Shown here in pieces: positions 8,775-17,026 of a stretch of DNA of 64,000 nt. Position 1 is the first letter of the stretch; each line of letters begins with the position of its first letter. Both the position numbers and the translations under genes were made by a program. The notes beneath the pieces are model-generated. The model was given only the letters and a program-made list of their open reading frames with translations, was not told where the DNA came from and searched no databases. The stretch comes from Nostoc sp. 'Peltigera membranacea cyanobiont' 210A. GTDB lineage: Bacteria; Cyanobacteriota; Cyanobacteriia; Cyanobacteriales; Nostocaceae. The stretch is taken from contig NZ_NOLJ01000003.1 of NCBI RefSeq assembly GCF_002246015.1, positions 446,482 to 510,481 on the forward strand, given 5' to 3'.

Positions 8775-9179
8775 ATGATGAAATTTACAACTTTGCTCAA
8801 TTCTGCACTTATCATTGCTTCTATGGCTTTTATGCCTGGAATTGCTGGCGCTCAAACAGTTAATAATAACAATGGTGGTGGACAAATAAATACAGATGTC
8901 AACTCTAATACTTTACGTAAAAATCCTACAGATACTAAATATCTGCAACCCTTTAATATTGCCTTTCTAGCTTATCAAGGTTATTTAAAAGAGCAGGGTA
9001 TTCCCAGTGGGGGCAATTTGTTATTCAAATACCAAACCGGATACTTGACTGCGAAAGATGTGGTTCAGGCTGCTATCAGGGCTAATAAGTTACCAGCGGA
9101 AGTTTTGAATGATCGAGGTTACGTCAACGCAGTCGAGTTACAGATGAGATCATTTGGCGACATTAATGATTCACAATAG
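8775..9179 (+). CDS. Small secreted protein of unknown function
   Basis: A 134-residue protein (ATG at 8775, or the adjacent ATG at 8778) with a clear signal peptide MMKFTTLLNSALIIASMAFM cleaved near GIAGAQ. The mature part begins with an Asn/Gly-rich linker, then a compact domain with YLQPFNIAFLAYQGYLKEQGI and YQTGYLTAKDVVQAAI, ending acidic. I do not recognise the family. A shortened copy lies 270 bp upstream, which indicates tandem duplication. Likely periplasmic or extracellular. Confidence 0.65.
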   Translation: MMKFTTLLNSALIIASMAFMPGIAGAQTVNNNNGGGQINTDVNSNTLRKNPTDTKYLQPFNIAFLAYQGYLKEQGIPSGGNLLFKYQTGYLTAKDVVQAAIRANKLPAEVLNDRGYVNAVELQMRSFGDINDSQ

Positions 9180-9227
9180 ACAATTTAGGAGTGCTGGAAT
9201 CAATCTCCACATCTTTCTATAACTTTA

Positions 9228-9323
9228 GACGCGATAAATCGCCGTCTCTACAATAATCAGACGCGATAAATCGCCGTCTCTACAATAATCAGTCTTTCAT
9301 CTTGACGGCGATTTATCGCGTCT
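9228..9323. repeat. Direct and inverted copies of a palindromic repeat
   Basis: A 32-bp unit starting gacgcgataaatcgccgtct is repeated exactly at 9228 and 9260. An inverted copy of its first 20 bases is at 9304-9323, so the region can fold into a stem. A degenerate relative (gagacggcaattcatcgcgt) is at about 14609. The 314-bp spacer 9180-9493 holds no gene. Confidence 0.8.
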
Positions 9324-9493
9324 CTGCGATCTAGAATTTTCATCACAAAACCTTAATCAAACCGTATTGGAACCACTCCAGCGATTTTGTTTGCAGCCAT
9401 TGGTCGAGTTATCCGGCTTTTGAGTTGATTAGGTTTGAAAGAAAGTCGCACACAGCGTTAGAATAACTGAAAATATGAGGAGAATCAAAGTTT

Positions 9494-10726
9494 GTGGTAA
9501 ATATATCCCACATCCCCAAATTACCCATACCACCGTCTCTTTTGGGGTCAGAAGTTGGTTCTTTTACTGAGTATACAGTTACTCAACGAATGCCTGCGAT
9601 CGCTCGCAAAGTTATCGCTGAAAATAATTTCTCGTCTGAAATTAATACCAGCTTAGAAAATCTGGCTACAGAATTGCCAGCAGGATATGTGCAACCTCTT
9701 TTAAATAAGACTGCTGTAGATTTTTCAGCCTGGAATACATATTTAGAATTATACAAAGGTCAGCGTTGGCTAGATGTTCCTTGGTTTTTTGCCGAAACTT
9801 ATTTTTTTCGGTTGATTCTAGAAATTACCAATTATTTTCGCCCTGGTGTATCGCAAGGTGTCGATCCATTTGAGTTACAAAAGTCTCAAAGTTTGGAAGC
9901 ATCTCTAGATTCGATTATTCTACTGTGCGATCGGGCTAACAATTGGTTAAATAATTCACGACTGAAGGGAGAATCAAATCAAAGAGCTTTAATCGCACTG
10001 TTATATTTTGCTTTGTGGGGAAATCGAGTTGACTTGAGTTTATGGTCAGCATCCGAGAGCGATCGCAGTCGTTTTGATATTCAAACCCAACTAGCTCACA
10101 TCCTAGTAAATGATGCCTCCCAAGTCACGGAATTGTTAACTAACTCTCAAGGGGGACGGATTGATTTTGTTGTAGACAATGCTGGTTTTGAACTTGTTTG
10201 TGATTTATGTTTAGTAGATTTTTTATTAAGTAGCGGACTGGCCGATCGGGTTTACCTACATTTAAAGCCACATCCGACTTTTGTATCTGATGCCATGATA
10301 AAGGATGTACATTACACAACAAGTTTTTTAGCCGCTACTGGAAATCAACAACTTACATCCTTTACCCAAAGACTCCAAGACAATATTGCATCAGGGCATT
10401 TAGTACTATCTGAAGATTACTTTTGGACATCGCCTTTAGCCTTTTGGGAAATACCCAACTACCTCAAAAATGAGTTAGCCAATGCGAGTTTGGTTATAGT
10501 CAAAGGAGATGCTAATTATCGCCGATTATTAGGCGATCGCCACTGGGATTTTACCACCAACATTGCAGATATAGTCTGCTACCTACCCGTGCCAATGGTA
10601 GCTCTACGCACCCTCAAGTCAGAAGTAGCAGTTGGTTTGAAACCAGAAGTTATTGAGAAAGTAGCAAAATCTGACTCTTCTTGGTTGACAAATGGACAGT
10701 GGGGTGTAATTCAGTTGGTGCTTTAG
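9494..10726 (+). CDS. DUF89 (ARMT1-like) damage-control phosphatase
   Basis: A 410-residue DUF89 family protein starting at GTG 9494, with gaggag about 14 bases upstream. Metal-site motifs are visible: VDNAGFEL (Asp 228), HLKPHPTFVSDA, and VKGDANYRRLLGDRHW (Asp 339), together with a helical N-terminal domain. DUF89 enzymes are metal-dependent phosphatases that remove damaged or side-product sugar phosphates; this protein resembles the subfamily of human ARMT1 and yeast YMR027W, which act on fructose-1-phosphate among others. The natural substrate in cyanobacteria is unknown. It appears to be transcribed alone. Confidence 0.85.
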   Translation: MVNISHIPKLPIPPSLLGSEVGSFTEYTVTQRMPAIARKVIAENNFSSEINTSLENLATELPAGYVQPLLNKTAVDFSAWNTYLELYKGQRWLDVPWFFAETYFFRLILEITNYFRPGVSQGVDPFELQKSQSLEASLDSIILLCDRANNWLNNSRLKGESNQRALIALLYFALWGNRVDLSLWSASESDRSRFDIQTQLAHILVNDASQVTELLTNSQGGRIDFVVDNAGFELVCDLCLVDFLLSSGLADRVYLHLKPHPTFVSDAMIKDVHYTTSFLAATGNQQLTSFTQRLQDNIASGHLVLSEDYFWTSPLAFWEIPNYLKNELANASLVIVKGDANYRRLLGDRHWDFTTNIADIVCYLPVPMVALRTLKSEVAVGLKPEVIEKVAKSDSSWLTNGQWGVIQLVL

Positions 10727-10853
10727 ACAATTTTTGAAAAATCGAGATAATTTGTAAAACAAGTATACGTATCTTCACTACTTATAGCGTCGTCTACCCT
10801 ACCCGTATCATTCCAAGCAGCTTAGGATAGACTAGAAGAACTTTCTAAGGAAA

Positions 10854-11069
10854 ATGGTAGAAAAAATCACAGCTGTGTTTAATGGCAAAGTGTTCTATCC
10901 ATCTGAACCGATCGCACTGCCAATCAATACCCGCGTGCGAATCAGTGTTGAAATTTTACCGCCAAGTGAGCATGAAACGGTATCATTTTTGCAAACGGCG
11001 CGATCGCTCAACCTCGAAGGGCCGCCTGACTGGTCTGCCAATATAGATAAATATTTGTACAGTAAATAA
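10854..11069 (+). CDS. Antitoxin partner of PIN toxin (DUF104-like)
   Basis: A 71-residue protein, VEKITAVFNGKVFYPSEPI at the start, resembling DUF104/AF2212-like antitoxins with an N-terminal beta-hairpin (VFNGKVFYP, then NTRVRISVEILPP) and a C-terminal tail that would wrap the toxin. The ATG at 10854 is preceded by aaggaaa. It lies 7 bp before the PIN gene, a standard toxin-antitoxin arrangement. Confidence 0.78.
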   Translation: MVEKITAVFNGKVFYPSEPIALPINTRVRISVEILPPSEHETVSFLQTARSLNLEGPPDWSANIDKYLYSK

Positions 11070-11076
11070 ACTTTTC

Positions 11077-11502
11077 ATGCATTCTGAAGTCTTTCTTGAT
11101 ACATCATTTGCCATTGCCTTATCTGCACCGAGCGATCGCTTGCATGACCGAGCCTTACATCTGGCTAAAATGTTACAAGCAGCAGAAACTCGTTTGGTGA
11201 CAACACAGGCGGTGATGTTGGAAATTGGCAATGCCTTATCCCAACAACCTTATCGTCAGGCGGCAATCATATTATTAAATTCTCTAGTAGCAGACTCGAA
11301 AGTAGAAATTGTCCCCCTTTCCCAGGAACTTTACGAACGTGCTTTCGAGCTATATCGCGAACGAACAGAGAAAGAATGGGGATTTGTCGATTGCATATCT
11401 TTTATTGTCATGCAATATAGCGGAATTACTGAAGCACTGACTGCTGATGAGCATTTTCAACAAGCAGGCTTTCGAGCATTACTGCGAGAAAATTTGCCGT
11501 AA
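11077..11502 (+). CDS. PIN-domain ribonuclease toxin (VapC-like)
   Basis: A 141-residue PIN domain with the full acidic set: Asp 8 in VFLDTSF, Glu 49 in MLEIGNAL, Asp 105 in WGFVDCISF and Asp 124 in TADEHF, followed by FQQAGF, typical of VapC-like toxins. Such toxins cleave tRNA or rRNA when released from their antitoxin. It is the second gene of a two-gene unit with the DUF104-like protein upstream. All catalytic residues are present, so the pair is probably functional. Confidence 0.88.
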   Translation: MHSEVFLDTSFAIALSAPSDRLHDRALHLAKMLQAAETRLVTTQAVMLEIGNALSQQPYRQAAIILLNSLVADSKVEIVPLSQELYERAFELYRERTEKEWGFVDCISFIVMQYSGITEALTADEHFQQAGFRALLRENLP

Positions 11503-11527
11503 GGATTTGGTATTGGGCATGAGACAT

Positions 11528-11678
11528 TAGACTTCTTGCATGAATCCTTGCCCTCACCCAAGCTTGGGAGAGGGACTTTGAAATTGTCTCCCCTTCTCCC
11601 AATATTGGGAGAAGGGGTTGGGGGATGTAGCTTGCTTCCCGCAGGGTGGGCTAGTTTTGCATTCGTGCAAGAAGTCTA
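11528..11678. mobile_element. MITE-like element, 151 bp
   Basis: The ends are inverted repeats: tagacttcttgcatgaat at 11528-11545 and its complement with one mismatch at 11661-11678. Inside are a palindrome around ccttctcccaatattgggag and other short repeats. There is no coding capacity. This is the structure of a small non-autonomous element; the family is not identified. Confidence 0.6.
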
Positions 11679-11689
11679 TTAGCAAATGA

Positions 11690-11727
11690 CAAATGACTAA
11701 TGACAAATGACTAATGACTAATGAAAA
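11690..11727. repeat. Heptanucleotide repeat array
   Basis: A run of heptamers of the forms ACAAATG and ACTAATG just upstream of the metallophosphoesterase gene. It belongs to the short tandemly repeated repetitive (STRR) sequences of heterocystous cyanobacteria. Confidence 0.8.
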
Positions 11728-11781
11728 TTAAATGTTTCGTTACAATCGGTGTGTGCGTTAGGCATTCAAGAGTTATCAGCC

Positions 11782-13350
11782 ATGAAATTGATTTCCGATC
11801 CACCGATTCCTGTGAAAATTCAAAAAATGAAGGAACGGGTGCGGTGGATGCATCCAAGTTTTGTGCAACGGGGAATTGACCAAACCAGTCTAGTTATTGA
11901 CGATCGCAGGCAAGATAATCCAGAATTTTCCTTTATGGTTATCGGCGATTCTGGCACTAAATCCCATTCTCGACACCACCCCCAACGAAAAGTTGCCGAA
12001 CTGATGCTGACTCACCGCGATGATTGCAGCTTTGTGTTGCACACTGGCGATGTCATCTATGTGGTGGGTTCCCAAGAATATTACTCAACAAACTTTATTG
12101 AGCCTTACCGCGAGTTTCTTGTCGGTGGTGACAACCCGAAAAGCATTCCTTATGACCGCATGGTGTTTAATCTGCCGTTCTTACCAGTACTTGGTAATCA
12201 TGATTACTACGATGTGCCGTTGATGTACCGTTTATTTACTGGCACAACATCGTCACTACGTCGCCTGTTTCGCTACAAAGATATCGAGATTGGCTGGCAT
12301 GGATCGTATCAAGGTAATGCTTATGCACGAGCATTTATGGACTATACCCAGGCGATATCTCCACAAGAGTTAGAACGTCATTTAGATCGGCACTACACTG
12401 CAAAGACCGACAAAGGGCGTTGTTTGCGTTACGAACCTGGACAGTTTACTCGTTTACCCAATCGCTATTACACCTTTCGTTACGGCGGGATTGACTTTTT
12501 TGCACTGGATTCTAATACCTTTAATACACCATCACCTTTACCTGCAACCAAAGAAGGGGAAATTTACCGTCGGGAATTACAAAAGCGTCGCCAGGAAATA
12601 GATCGAGAAGAATTGGAGATTTTGGGAATATGCGATCGCCTCAACCCAGATAAACCCACCGAAGCAGAACAACTTGATGACCTCAGTGCCAAATTAGACC
12701 AAATAGACGAAATCAAAATCGACATTGAAAAACAACTAGCATCTCATCAAATGCCTGCGATCGACTTTGAACAACTTGAATGGTTGCGAAGCAGACTAAT
12801 CGAATCTTGGAATACCTCCGAAGTGCGCGGACGTGTAATCTTTTTCCACCATCCTCCCTACGTCACAGAGGCCACCAAATGGAATCAAGCACAAACCTTG
12901 GCGGTTCGTCACCGTTTGCGCTGGGTGTTTGAACAAGTAGCAGAAACTCTTGGTTCTCTAATTAAAGAACGTCCCATAGTCGATTTGATTTTAAACGGTC
13001 ACGCTCACTGTTTAGAGCATCTTTGCACAACTGACACCGGATTTGCAGACTCGCACATAAACTGTATTATCTCTGGTGGGGGCGGTCATCGTCCCCGCTA
13101 TCAACGGCGAGAAGGGACTGAATTGATGGAAACTTTTGCTGAGGTTGCAGGTAAACCCACTCGGAAAGTTGCAGATTCAACGCTATTTGTGGGCCGTCAT
13201 AACTACAATTTCCAGAACCGACTGCCTTATTCATGTGTGCGGATTGATGTTCTGGATGGTAGCCCGCCCAAGTTTATCATCAGACCGTTGATTACTGAAC
13301 GGTTTGAACAAGAGTGGCATAACACGGAACTTGAACCTTTTGCGATCTAA
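11782..13350 (+). CDS. Calcineurin-like metallophosphoesterase
   Basis: A 522-residue protein if started at ATG 11782 (MKLISDPPIPVKIQKMKERV); an in-frame GTG at 11749 would add 11 residues but has weaker context. The metallophosphoesterase motifs are in order: GDSG (Asp 56), HTGDVIY (Asp 90), LGNHDYY (Asn 139, His 140), then FFHHPPY and NGHAH near residue 410. A long charged helical insert lies between the GNHD block and FFHHPPY (residues about 260-325). Members cleave phosphomono- or diesters; the substrate is not predictable. No signal peptide is evident. The gene stands alone. Confidence 0.88.
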   Translation: MKLISDPPIPVKIQKMKERVRWMHPSFVQRGIDQTSLVIDDRRQDNPEFSFMVIGDSGTKSHSRHHPQRKVAELMLTHRDDCSFVLHTGDVIYVVGSQEYYSTNFIEPYREFLVGGDNPKSIPYDRMVFNLPFLPVLGNHDYYDVPLMYRLFTGTTSSLRRLFRYKDIEIGWHGSYQGNAYARAFMDYTQAISPQELERHLDRHYTAKTDKGRCLRYEPGQFTRLPNRYYTFRYGGIDFFALDSNTFNTPSPLPATKEGEIYRRELQKRRQEIDREELEILGICDRLNPDKPTEAEQLDDLSAKLDQIDEIKIDIEKQLASHQMPAIDFEQLEWLRSRLIESWNTSEVRGRVIFFHHPPYVTEATKWNQAQTLAVRHRLRWVFEQVAETLGSLIKERPIVDLILNGHAHCLEHLCTTDTGFADSHINCIISGGGGHRPRYQRREGTELMETFAEVAGKPTRKVADSTLFVGRHNYNFQNRLPYSCVRIDVLDGSPPKFIIRPLITERFEQEWHNTELEPFAI

Positions 13351-13691
13351 ACGGGATGCGAAGTAATTGAACTACACCATTCCCCATCTGACTTGAAAAT
13401 CAAATCTCAGGTGATTTCCGACAAAGAAAATACCTGTCTTGGCGAGTTTCGACAACTCTTGGAGACGCTACGCATAGCTTGCTTCCCCGCAGGGGTACGC
13501 TCAACTCTCGATCTATCAGTTGGTTGAGCGAAGTCGAAACCAACGGCATCGGTATATTTATTCTTGTAAATTACCTCAGTGCTGCTGGGTTGCTTTGAGT
13601 GATTCTGTTGGTGTTTTACCAAATGCACCTTTGCATTCAGACAAAAGCTAGGTATATCCTAATCTTAAATAGAGTTTTGATAATTCAAATT
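13351..13691. other. Intergenic region with dispersed repeat fragments
   Basis: This 341-bp spacer contains at 13436-13540 a mosaic of dispersed repeats (gagacgctacgc, ttccccgcagggg hairpin, ggttgagcgaagtcgaaacc with a partial inverted partner gtttcgac). An antisense frame across it gives no recognisable protein. The final part carries the yebC promoter and leader. Confidence 0.6.
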
Positions 13692-14450
13692 ATGGCAGGA
13701 CATAGTAAATGGGCAAATATTAAGCGCCAGAAAGCGGTAGTAGATGCAAAAAAGGGAAAAACCTTTACTCAGTTATCCAGGGCAATTATCGTTGCGGCTA
13801 GAAGCGGCGTGCCAGATCCGGCGCTGAATTTTCAACTTCGCACAGCAGTTGACAAGGCAAAGGCTGCGAGTATTCCCAATGATAATATTGAACGAGCGAT
13901 CGCTAAAGGTGCAGGCACTTTTGGCGGCGATAGTGCTACTTTTGAAGCGATTCGCTACGAAGGTTATGGCCCTGGTGGTGTAGCAATTTTAATCGAAGCC
14001 CTCACAGATAATCGCAATCGCACTGCTGCTGACTTGCGTGTAGCTTTTAGTAAAAATGGTGGCAATCTTGGTGAAACAGGTTGCGTTAGCTGGATGTTTG
14101 AACAAAAAGGCGTTTGTGTAGTGGAGGGTGTGCTTGACGAAGAACAGCTTTTAGAAGCATCCCTCGAAGGTGGTGCCCAGTCTTATGAAATGACTGAAAA
14201 TGAGATGGCTGAGGTTTTTACTGATATTGGAAATTTAGAAACCCTTAGCCAGACACTCAAAAATCAAGGCTTTAAGGTAACTGATGCCGAATTGCGCTGG
14301 ATTCCTAGTAATAGTGTAGAAGTTACCGATCCCGATCAGACGCGATCGCTATTCAAGTTAATTGATACTTTAGAAGGCTTGGATGACGTGCAAAATGTCA
14401 CAGCTAACTTTGAAATATCAGAAGAATTGATGTCTATCACCATTTCCTAA
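13692..14450 (+). CDS. yebC: YebC/TACO1 family protein
   Basis: A 252-residue YebC/PmpR protein; the start ATG at 13692 is set by the family N-terminus MAGHSKWANIKRQKAVVDAK, although the frame is open further upstream. Other marks are PDPALNFQLRTAVDKAKAASIPNDNIERAI (seen in two adjoining blocks) and the acidic GYGPGGVAI and LTDNRNRTAADLR segments. Family members act on translation, relieving ribosome stalling, and some are described as transcription regulators. Length is normal. A decayed echo of its 3' end follows at 14490. Confidence 0.93.
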   Translation: MAGHSKWANIKRQKAVVDAKKGKTFTQLSRAIIVAARSGVPDPALNFQLRTAVDKAKAASIPNDNIERAIAKGAGTFGGDSATFEAIRYEGYGPGGVAILIEALTDNRNRTAADLRVAFSKNGGNLGETGCVSWMFEQKGVCVVEGVLDEEQLLEASLEGGAQSYEMTENEMAEVFTDIGNLETLSQTLKNQGFKVTDAELRWIPSNSVEVTDPDQTRSLFKLIDTLEGLDDVQNVTANFEISEELMSITIS

Positions 14451-14489
14451 TCAAAATTAACCCAAGTATCATAGCCAAATTACAGTTAT

Positions 14490-14546
14490 TTGGATGATGT
14501 CCAAATTGTTACATTGAAGATTGAAATGCCAGCAAGTATTTTTTAG
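14490..14546 (+). pseudogene. Echo of the yebC 3' end
   Basis: Forty bases after yebC, an open stretch reads LDDVQIVTLKIEMPASIF then stop. YebC itself ends LDDVQNVTANFEISEE followed by eight more residues. About three quarters of the bases agree over some 47 positions by eye. It has no start codon and is too short to be a gene, so it is most likely a decayed partial duplication. Confidence 0.45.
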
Positions 14547-14763
14547 CTAAGTATTCCATGTAAGTCCATACGATTCAATTAAGCTTTTTTGATGAAAATT
14601 CTAGATTGTAGAGACGGCAATTCATCGCGTCTCTTGCCTTAACCGAGTAAATCCTATATTTGACGAATGTAAAAATAGACATGAAAGATTCATCTCAATT
14701 ACAAACTTATGACATACGTCTATTGGATAGTTAAATTGTTGATTACCTGATGAGGATTTTCAA

Positions 14764-14940
14764 GTGAATAAGTTCGCTAAAGCTTTACTTTTGGCTCTAA
14801 TTTTTGCTGCACCTGTAACCGCTTTTGCATCTCAAACTCAAGCTAAAACTATCCGTCATACAAGCGTAAAATCTGCTAAAGTTCATCATACTAAACATCA
14901 CAGACATCATGCTAAAAAACTAGTTCATAAACACTTATAA
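14764..14940 (+). CDS. Tiny secreted His/Lys-rich peptide
   Basis: A 58-codon frame starting at GTG 14764, with gatgagga upstream. It encodes a signal peptide (MNKFAKALLLALIFAAPVTA, cleaved near FAS) and a short mature part that is strongly basic and His-rich (HHTKHHRHHAKK). A clean terminator follows at 15025. The composition suggests metal, nucleic-acid or anionic-polymer binding in the periplasm; this is inference. The signal peptide, ribosome site and terminator together make it a credible gene. Confidence 0.7.
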   Translation: MNKFAKALLLALIFAAPVTAFASQTQAKTIRHTSVKSAKVHHTKHHRHHAKKLVHKHL

Positions 14941-15024
14941 ATAGTTACTATTAGTCGTAAAAGTTTCTAGTAGCTCTGTAATCAAGTTTAGCGTTGGTTT
15001 CTCTGAAAAGATAACTGTATTAAC

Positions 15025-15060
15025 CCCGCTGGAATCCCTACCAATCAGCGGGATTTTTTA
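15025..15060 (+). terminator. Rho-independent terminator
   Basis: Stem cccgctg / cagcggg with a 14-base loop, followed by attttttaatt. It ends the transcript of the His-rich peptide gene. Confidence 0.82.
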
Positions 15061-15065
15061 ATTAA

Positions 15066-15213
15066 TATCATGTCCGCATAATTAGTTATGCTAACCACAG
15101 TCATTGCACCCCACCCCTTAATCCCCTCCCCGCGAGCGGGGAGGGGAGACAAAGCTACGCTTTGGCGGGGGTGGGGTTCTTCGGGTTTAATAAGGAATCA
15201 AGCGGACATGATA
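15066..15213. mobile_element. MITE-like element, 148 bp, with perfect 12-bp ends
   Basis: The sequence is bounded by tatcatgtccgc (15066-15077) and its exact complement gcggacatgata (15202-15213). Inside are G/C-rich inverted segments (cccctccccgc / gcggggagggg). There is no open frame. This is typical of a small non-autonomous inverted-repeat element. The immediate flanks are short AT bases, so a target duplication cannot be read with certainty. Confidence 0.65.
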
Positions 15214-15308
15214 TAACTTGCTCAAGGGTACGCTCGTATAAAAATCAAAGTTCAAAGCGATCGCAAAATATTTAGAGTCAAAGATATTTAGAGTCAAAGT
15301 TTTGCATA

Positions 15309-15341
15309 AAAAAGACTCAAGCATTCCTGCCTGAGCCTTTT
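15309..15341 (-). terminator. Terminator of the RRM protein gene
   Basis: On the minus strand an 11-bp stem (aaggctcaggc with gcttgagtctt, two G-U pairs) with loop aggaat is followed by a run of T. It lies 17 bp after the stop codon. Confidence 0.8.
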
Positions 15342-15357
15342 CTAAATTCAATTAAGC

Positions 15358-15675
15358 TTAGTAGCGGTTGTTGCTACGGTTGTAGCCGCCGCCACCACCA
15401 CGGTTCCCACCGAAGGAACCACCACTTCTGTCTTCTTTGGGCTTGGCTTTATTTACCTTGAGGTCACGCCCAAGCCATTCAGCACCATCAAGAGCTTCAA
15501 TAGCTTTTGTTTCTTCATCTTCTGAACCCATTTCCACGAAAGCAAAGCCGCGTAAACGACCTGTTTCACGGTCAGTGGGTAGTTGAACACGCTTTACAGC
15601 ACCATATTCTGCAAATACAGCACTTAGCGCATCTTGTGTAACATCATAGGAGAGGTTACCAACGTAAATTGACAT
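15358..15675 (-). CDS. RRM-type RNA-binding protein (Rbp family)
   Basis: A 105-residue protein with one RNA recognition motif: RNP2 IYVGNL at residues 3-8 and RNP1 RGFAFVEM at about 42-49, followed by a Gly/Arg/Asn-rich tail (GGNRGGGGGYNRSNNRY). This is the architecture of the cyanobacterial Rbp proteins, several of which are cold-induced and bind mRNA. I start at ATG 15675 (MSIYVGNLSY), not the TTG just before it. The leader of about 260 bp upstream is long, as in cold-regulated rbp genes. Confidence 0.93.
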   Translation of the reverse strand: MSIYVGNLSYDVTQDALSAVFAEYGAVKRVQLPTDRETGRLRGFAFVEMGSEDEETKAIEALDGAEWLGRDLKVNKAKPKEDRSGGSFGGNRGGGGGYNRSNNRY

Positions 15676-15939
15676 CAAATGTCTCCAAAATCATAAGTTT
15701 GTAGAGATTTAGATTTCGGAGAGAAGTCTGTAATACCAAAAGGAAAAAGCCTGTCAATACTAAAAACAAACACTGTCGCCGAATTAATTCTCATTTCACT
15801 TCCCATAATGACATAGGAAGCAAATTTCTGGGTAAAAGTTTGAAAAACTGTTATAAAAAGTTATATAAGCGGTTAATAGCTAGATGCTGGCTAGTCTCAA
15901 AACGGGTGAGGCTCTAGTGAACCGCACCCACGAGATCAA

Positions 15940-16479
15940 CTAATCCACTCTCTTTTCTAAATATTGACCAATCATCAACTGCTCACCGGCACGGGAGATA
16001 ATGGTTTGTCTGGTGCGGTATTTGCTGCCAATTAGCTTTAACTCTTCTTCAAAGACCGAACCGTTGTACTCAGTTCGCAAACACATTGTTTTAGGATTGG
16101 AGAAATAATACTGAGCGGTGACTGGTTTGGATATGGCAAAACCGCGATCGCGATACAAAATATTTCCTAAAGCTCCAAATAATGTTGAGCCTTGCGACTC
16201 TTTCCTGTCCTTCAGCACATCCATACTTTCCCATGTAACTGCTGCGCCACAGATCAAACTACCTGTATCAGGCAAATCGTGCATCTGAGCTAGGTTTTGC
16301 AATTCATCACAGCCCTGCTTGAGAAAATTGATCGTAACTATGCTCTCCATCTCCTTAGTTTCTCCCTTGGGTAGGGTGTAGTAGCGCCGTTGCGATCGCC
16401 ACTTACCCACCGATTCCTGGAAAAATTCCGAAATCTGGGCTTCATCAGCAGTTTGGACAATTTTTAACAATGATGTCAC
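15940..16479 (-). CDS. CpcS/CpeS-type phycobiliprotein chromophore lyase
   Basis: A 179-residue member of the CpcS/CpeS lyase family, single-domain lipocalin-like beta barrels that attach phycocyanobilin to Cys 84-type sites on phycobiliproteins. Family marks: EFFQESVGKWRSQRRYYTL near the N-terminus, then GSLICGAAVTWES and YRDRGFAISKPVTAQYYF, ending LIGSKYRTRQTIISRAGEQL. It supports a phycobilisome-bearing host. Which subfamily (CpcS, CpcU, CpeS) cannot be settled by eye. It is transcribed alone on the minus strand. Confidence 0.88.
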   Translation of the reverse strand: MTSLLKIVQTADEAQISEFFQESVGKWRSQRRYYTLPKGETKEMESIVTINFLKQGCDELQNLAQMHDLPDTGSLICGAAVTWESMDVLKDRKESQGSTLFGALGNILYRDRGFAISKPVTAQYYFSNPKTMCLRTEYNGSVFEEELKLIGSKYRTRQTIISRAGEQLMIGQYLEKRVD

Positions 16480-17026
16480 TTGTTACTTTCCTGACTAATA
16501 TTGATGGCTGTAATATATATCGCCCTTTTCTTGGCTGTATATGCGATGTCTACGACGGGCTACGCCTACGCTCGATCGAAATATTACAGCGTTAGAAAAA
16601 GCAACTTATGTTTACTATTCTTAATATATTTGATCGTCCGTAAAAATTACTAAGTATTTTGCTATATTAAATTTGGTTATTTCAGCCATAAGTATAACTA
16701 CTTAATACTGCCCATTTTAGAAGTAGGGGTGTGAAAGTCCCGTATCTTCAGTAAACGCAAGTCTTCTACTAAGGGCAGATTGCAAGAAATTTAAAAATAT
16801 TTATACTGGGTTAAGAATTGCATTGGAAGCTAAAAAGCTGCTAACTCAATGTAATGAGTTAAAGTGGTGAGAATTTTTTTTGAATAGAAAGTAATTTTTG
16901 ATACAAAATTCTGCAAGAAGATAGCCAATTGACTCTCGCCGCTTTTCACTATTTATAATGTCTCAAAATTACTTGGTAATGCACGGCTGTTTAACCCAAA
17001 AAGCTCCCCAAATACGAGAAAAATAA
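16480..17026. other. Intergenic region, ~550 bp
   Basis: It holds a dispersed repeat fragment near 16545-16580 (cgacgggctacgcctacgct), the upstream regions of two divergent genes, and at 16708-16778 a sequence that can close on itself: ctgccc with gggcag, and ttagaag with cttctac/taa, around a G-rich middle. No gene is supported. Confidence 0.5.

Noticed and set aside
13407..13628. Antisense 73-aa frame upstream of yebC
   Set aside because: It runs through dispersed repeat fragments and has no recognisable domain.
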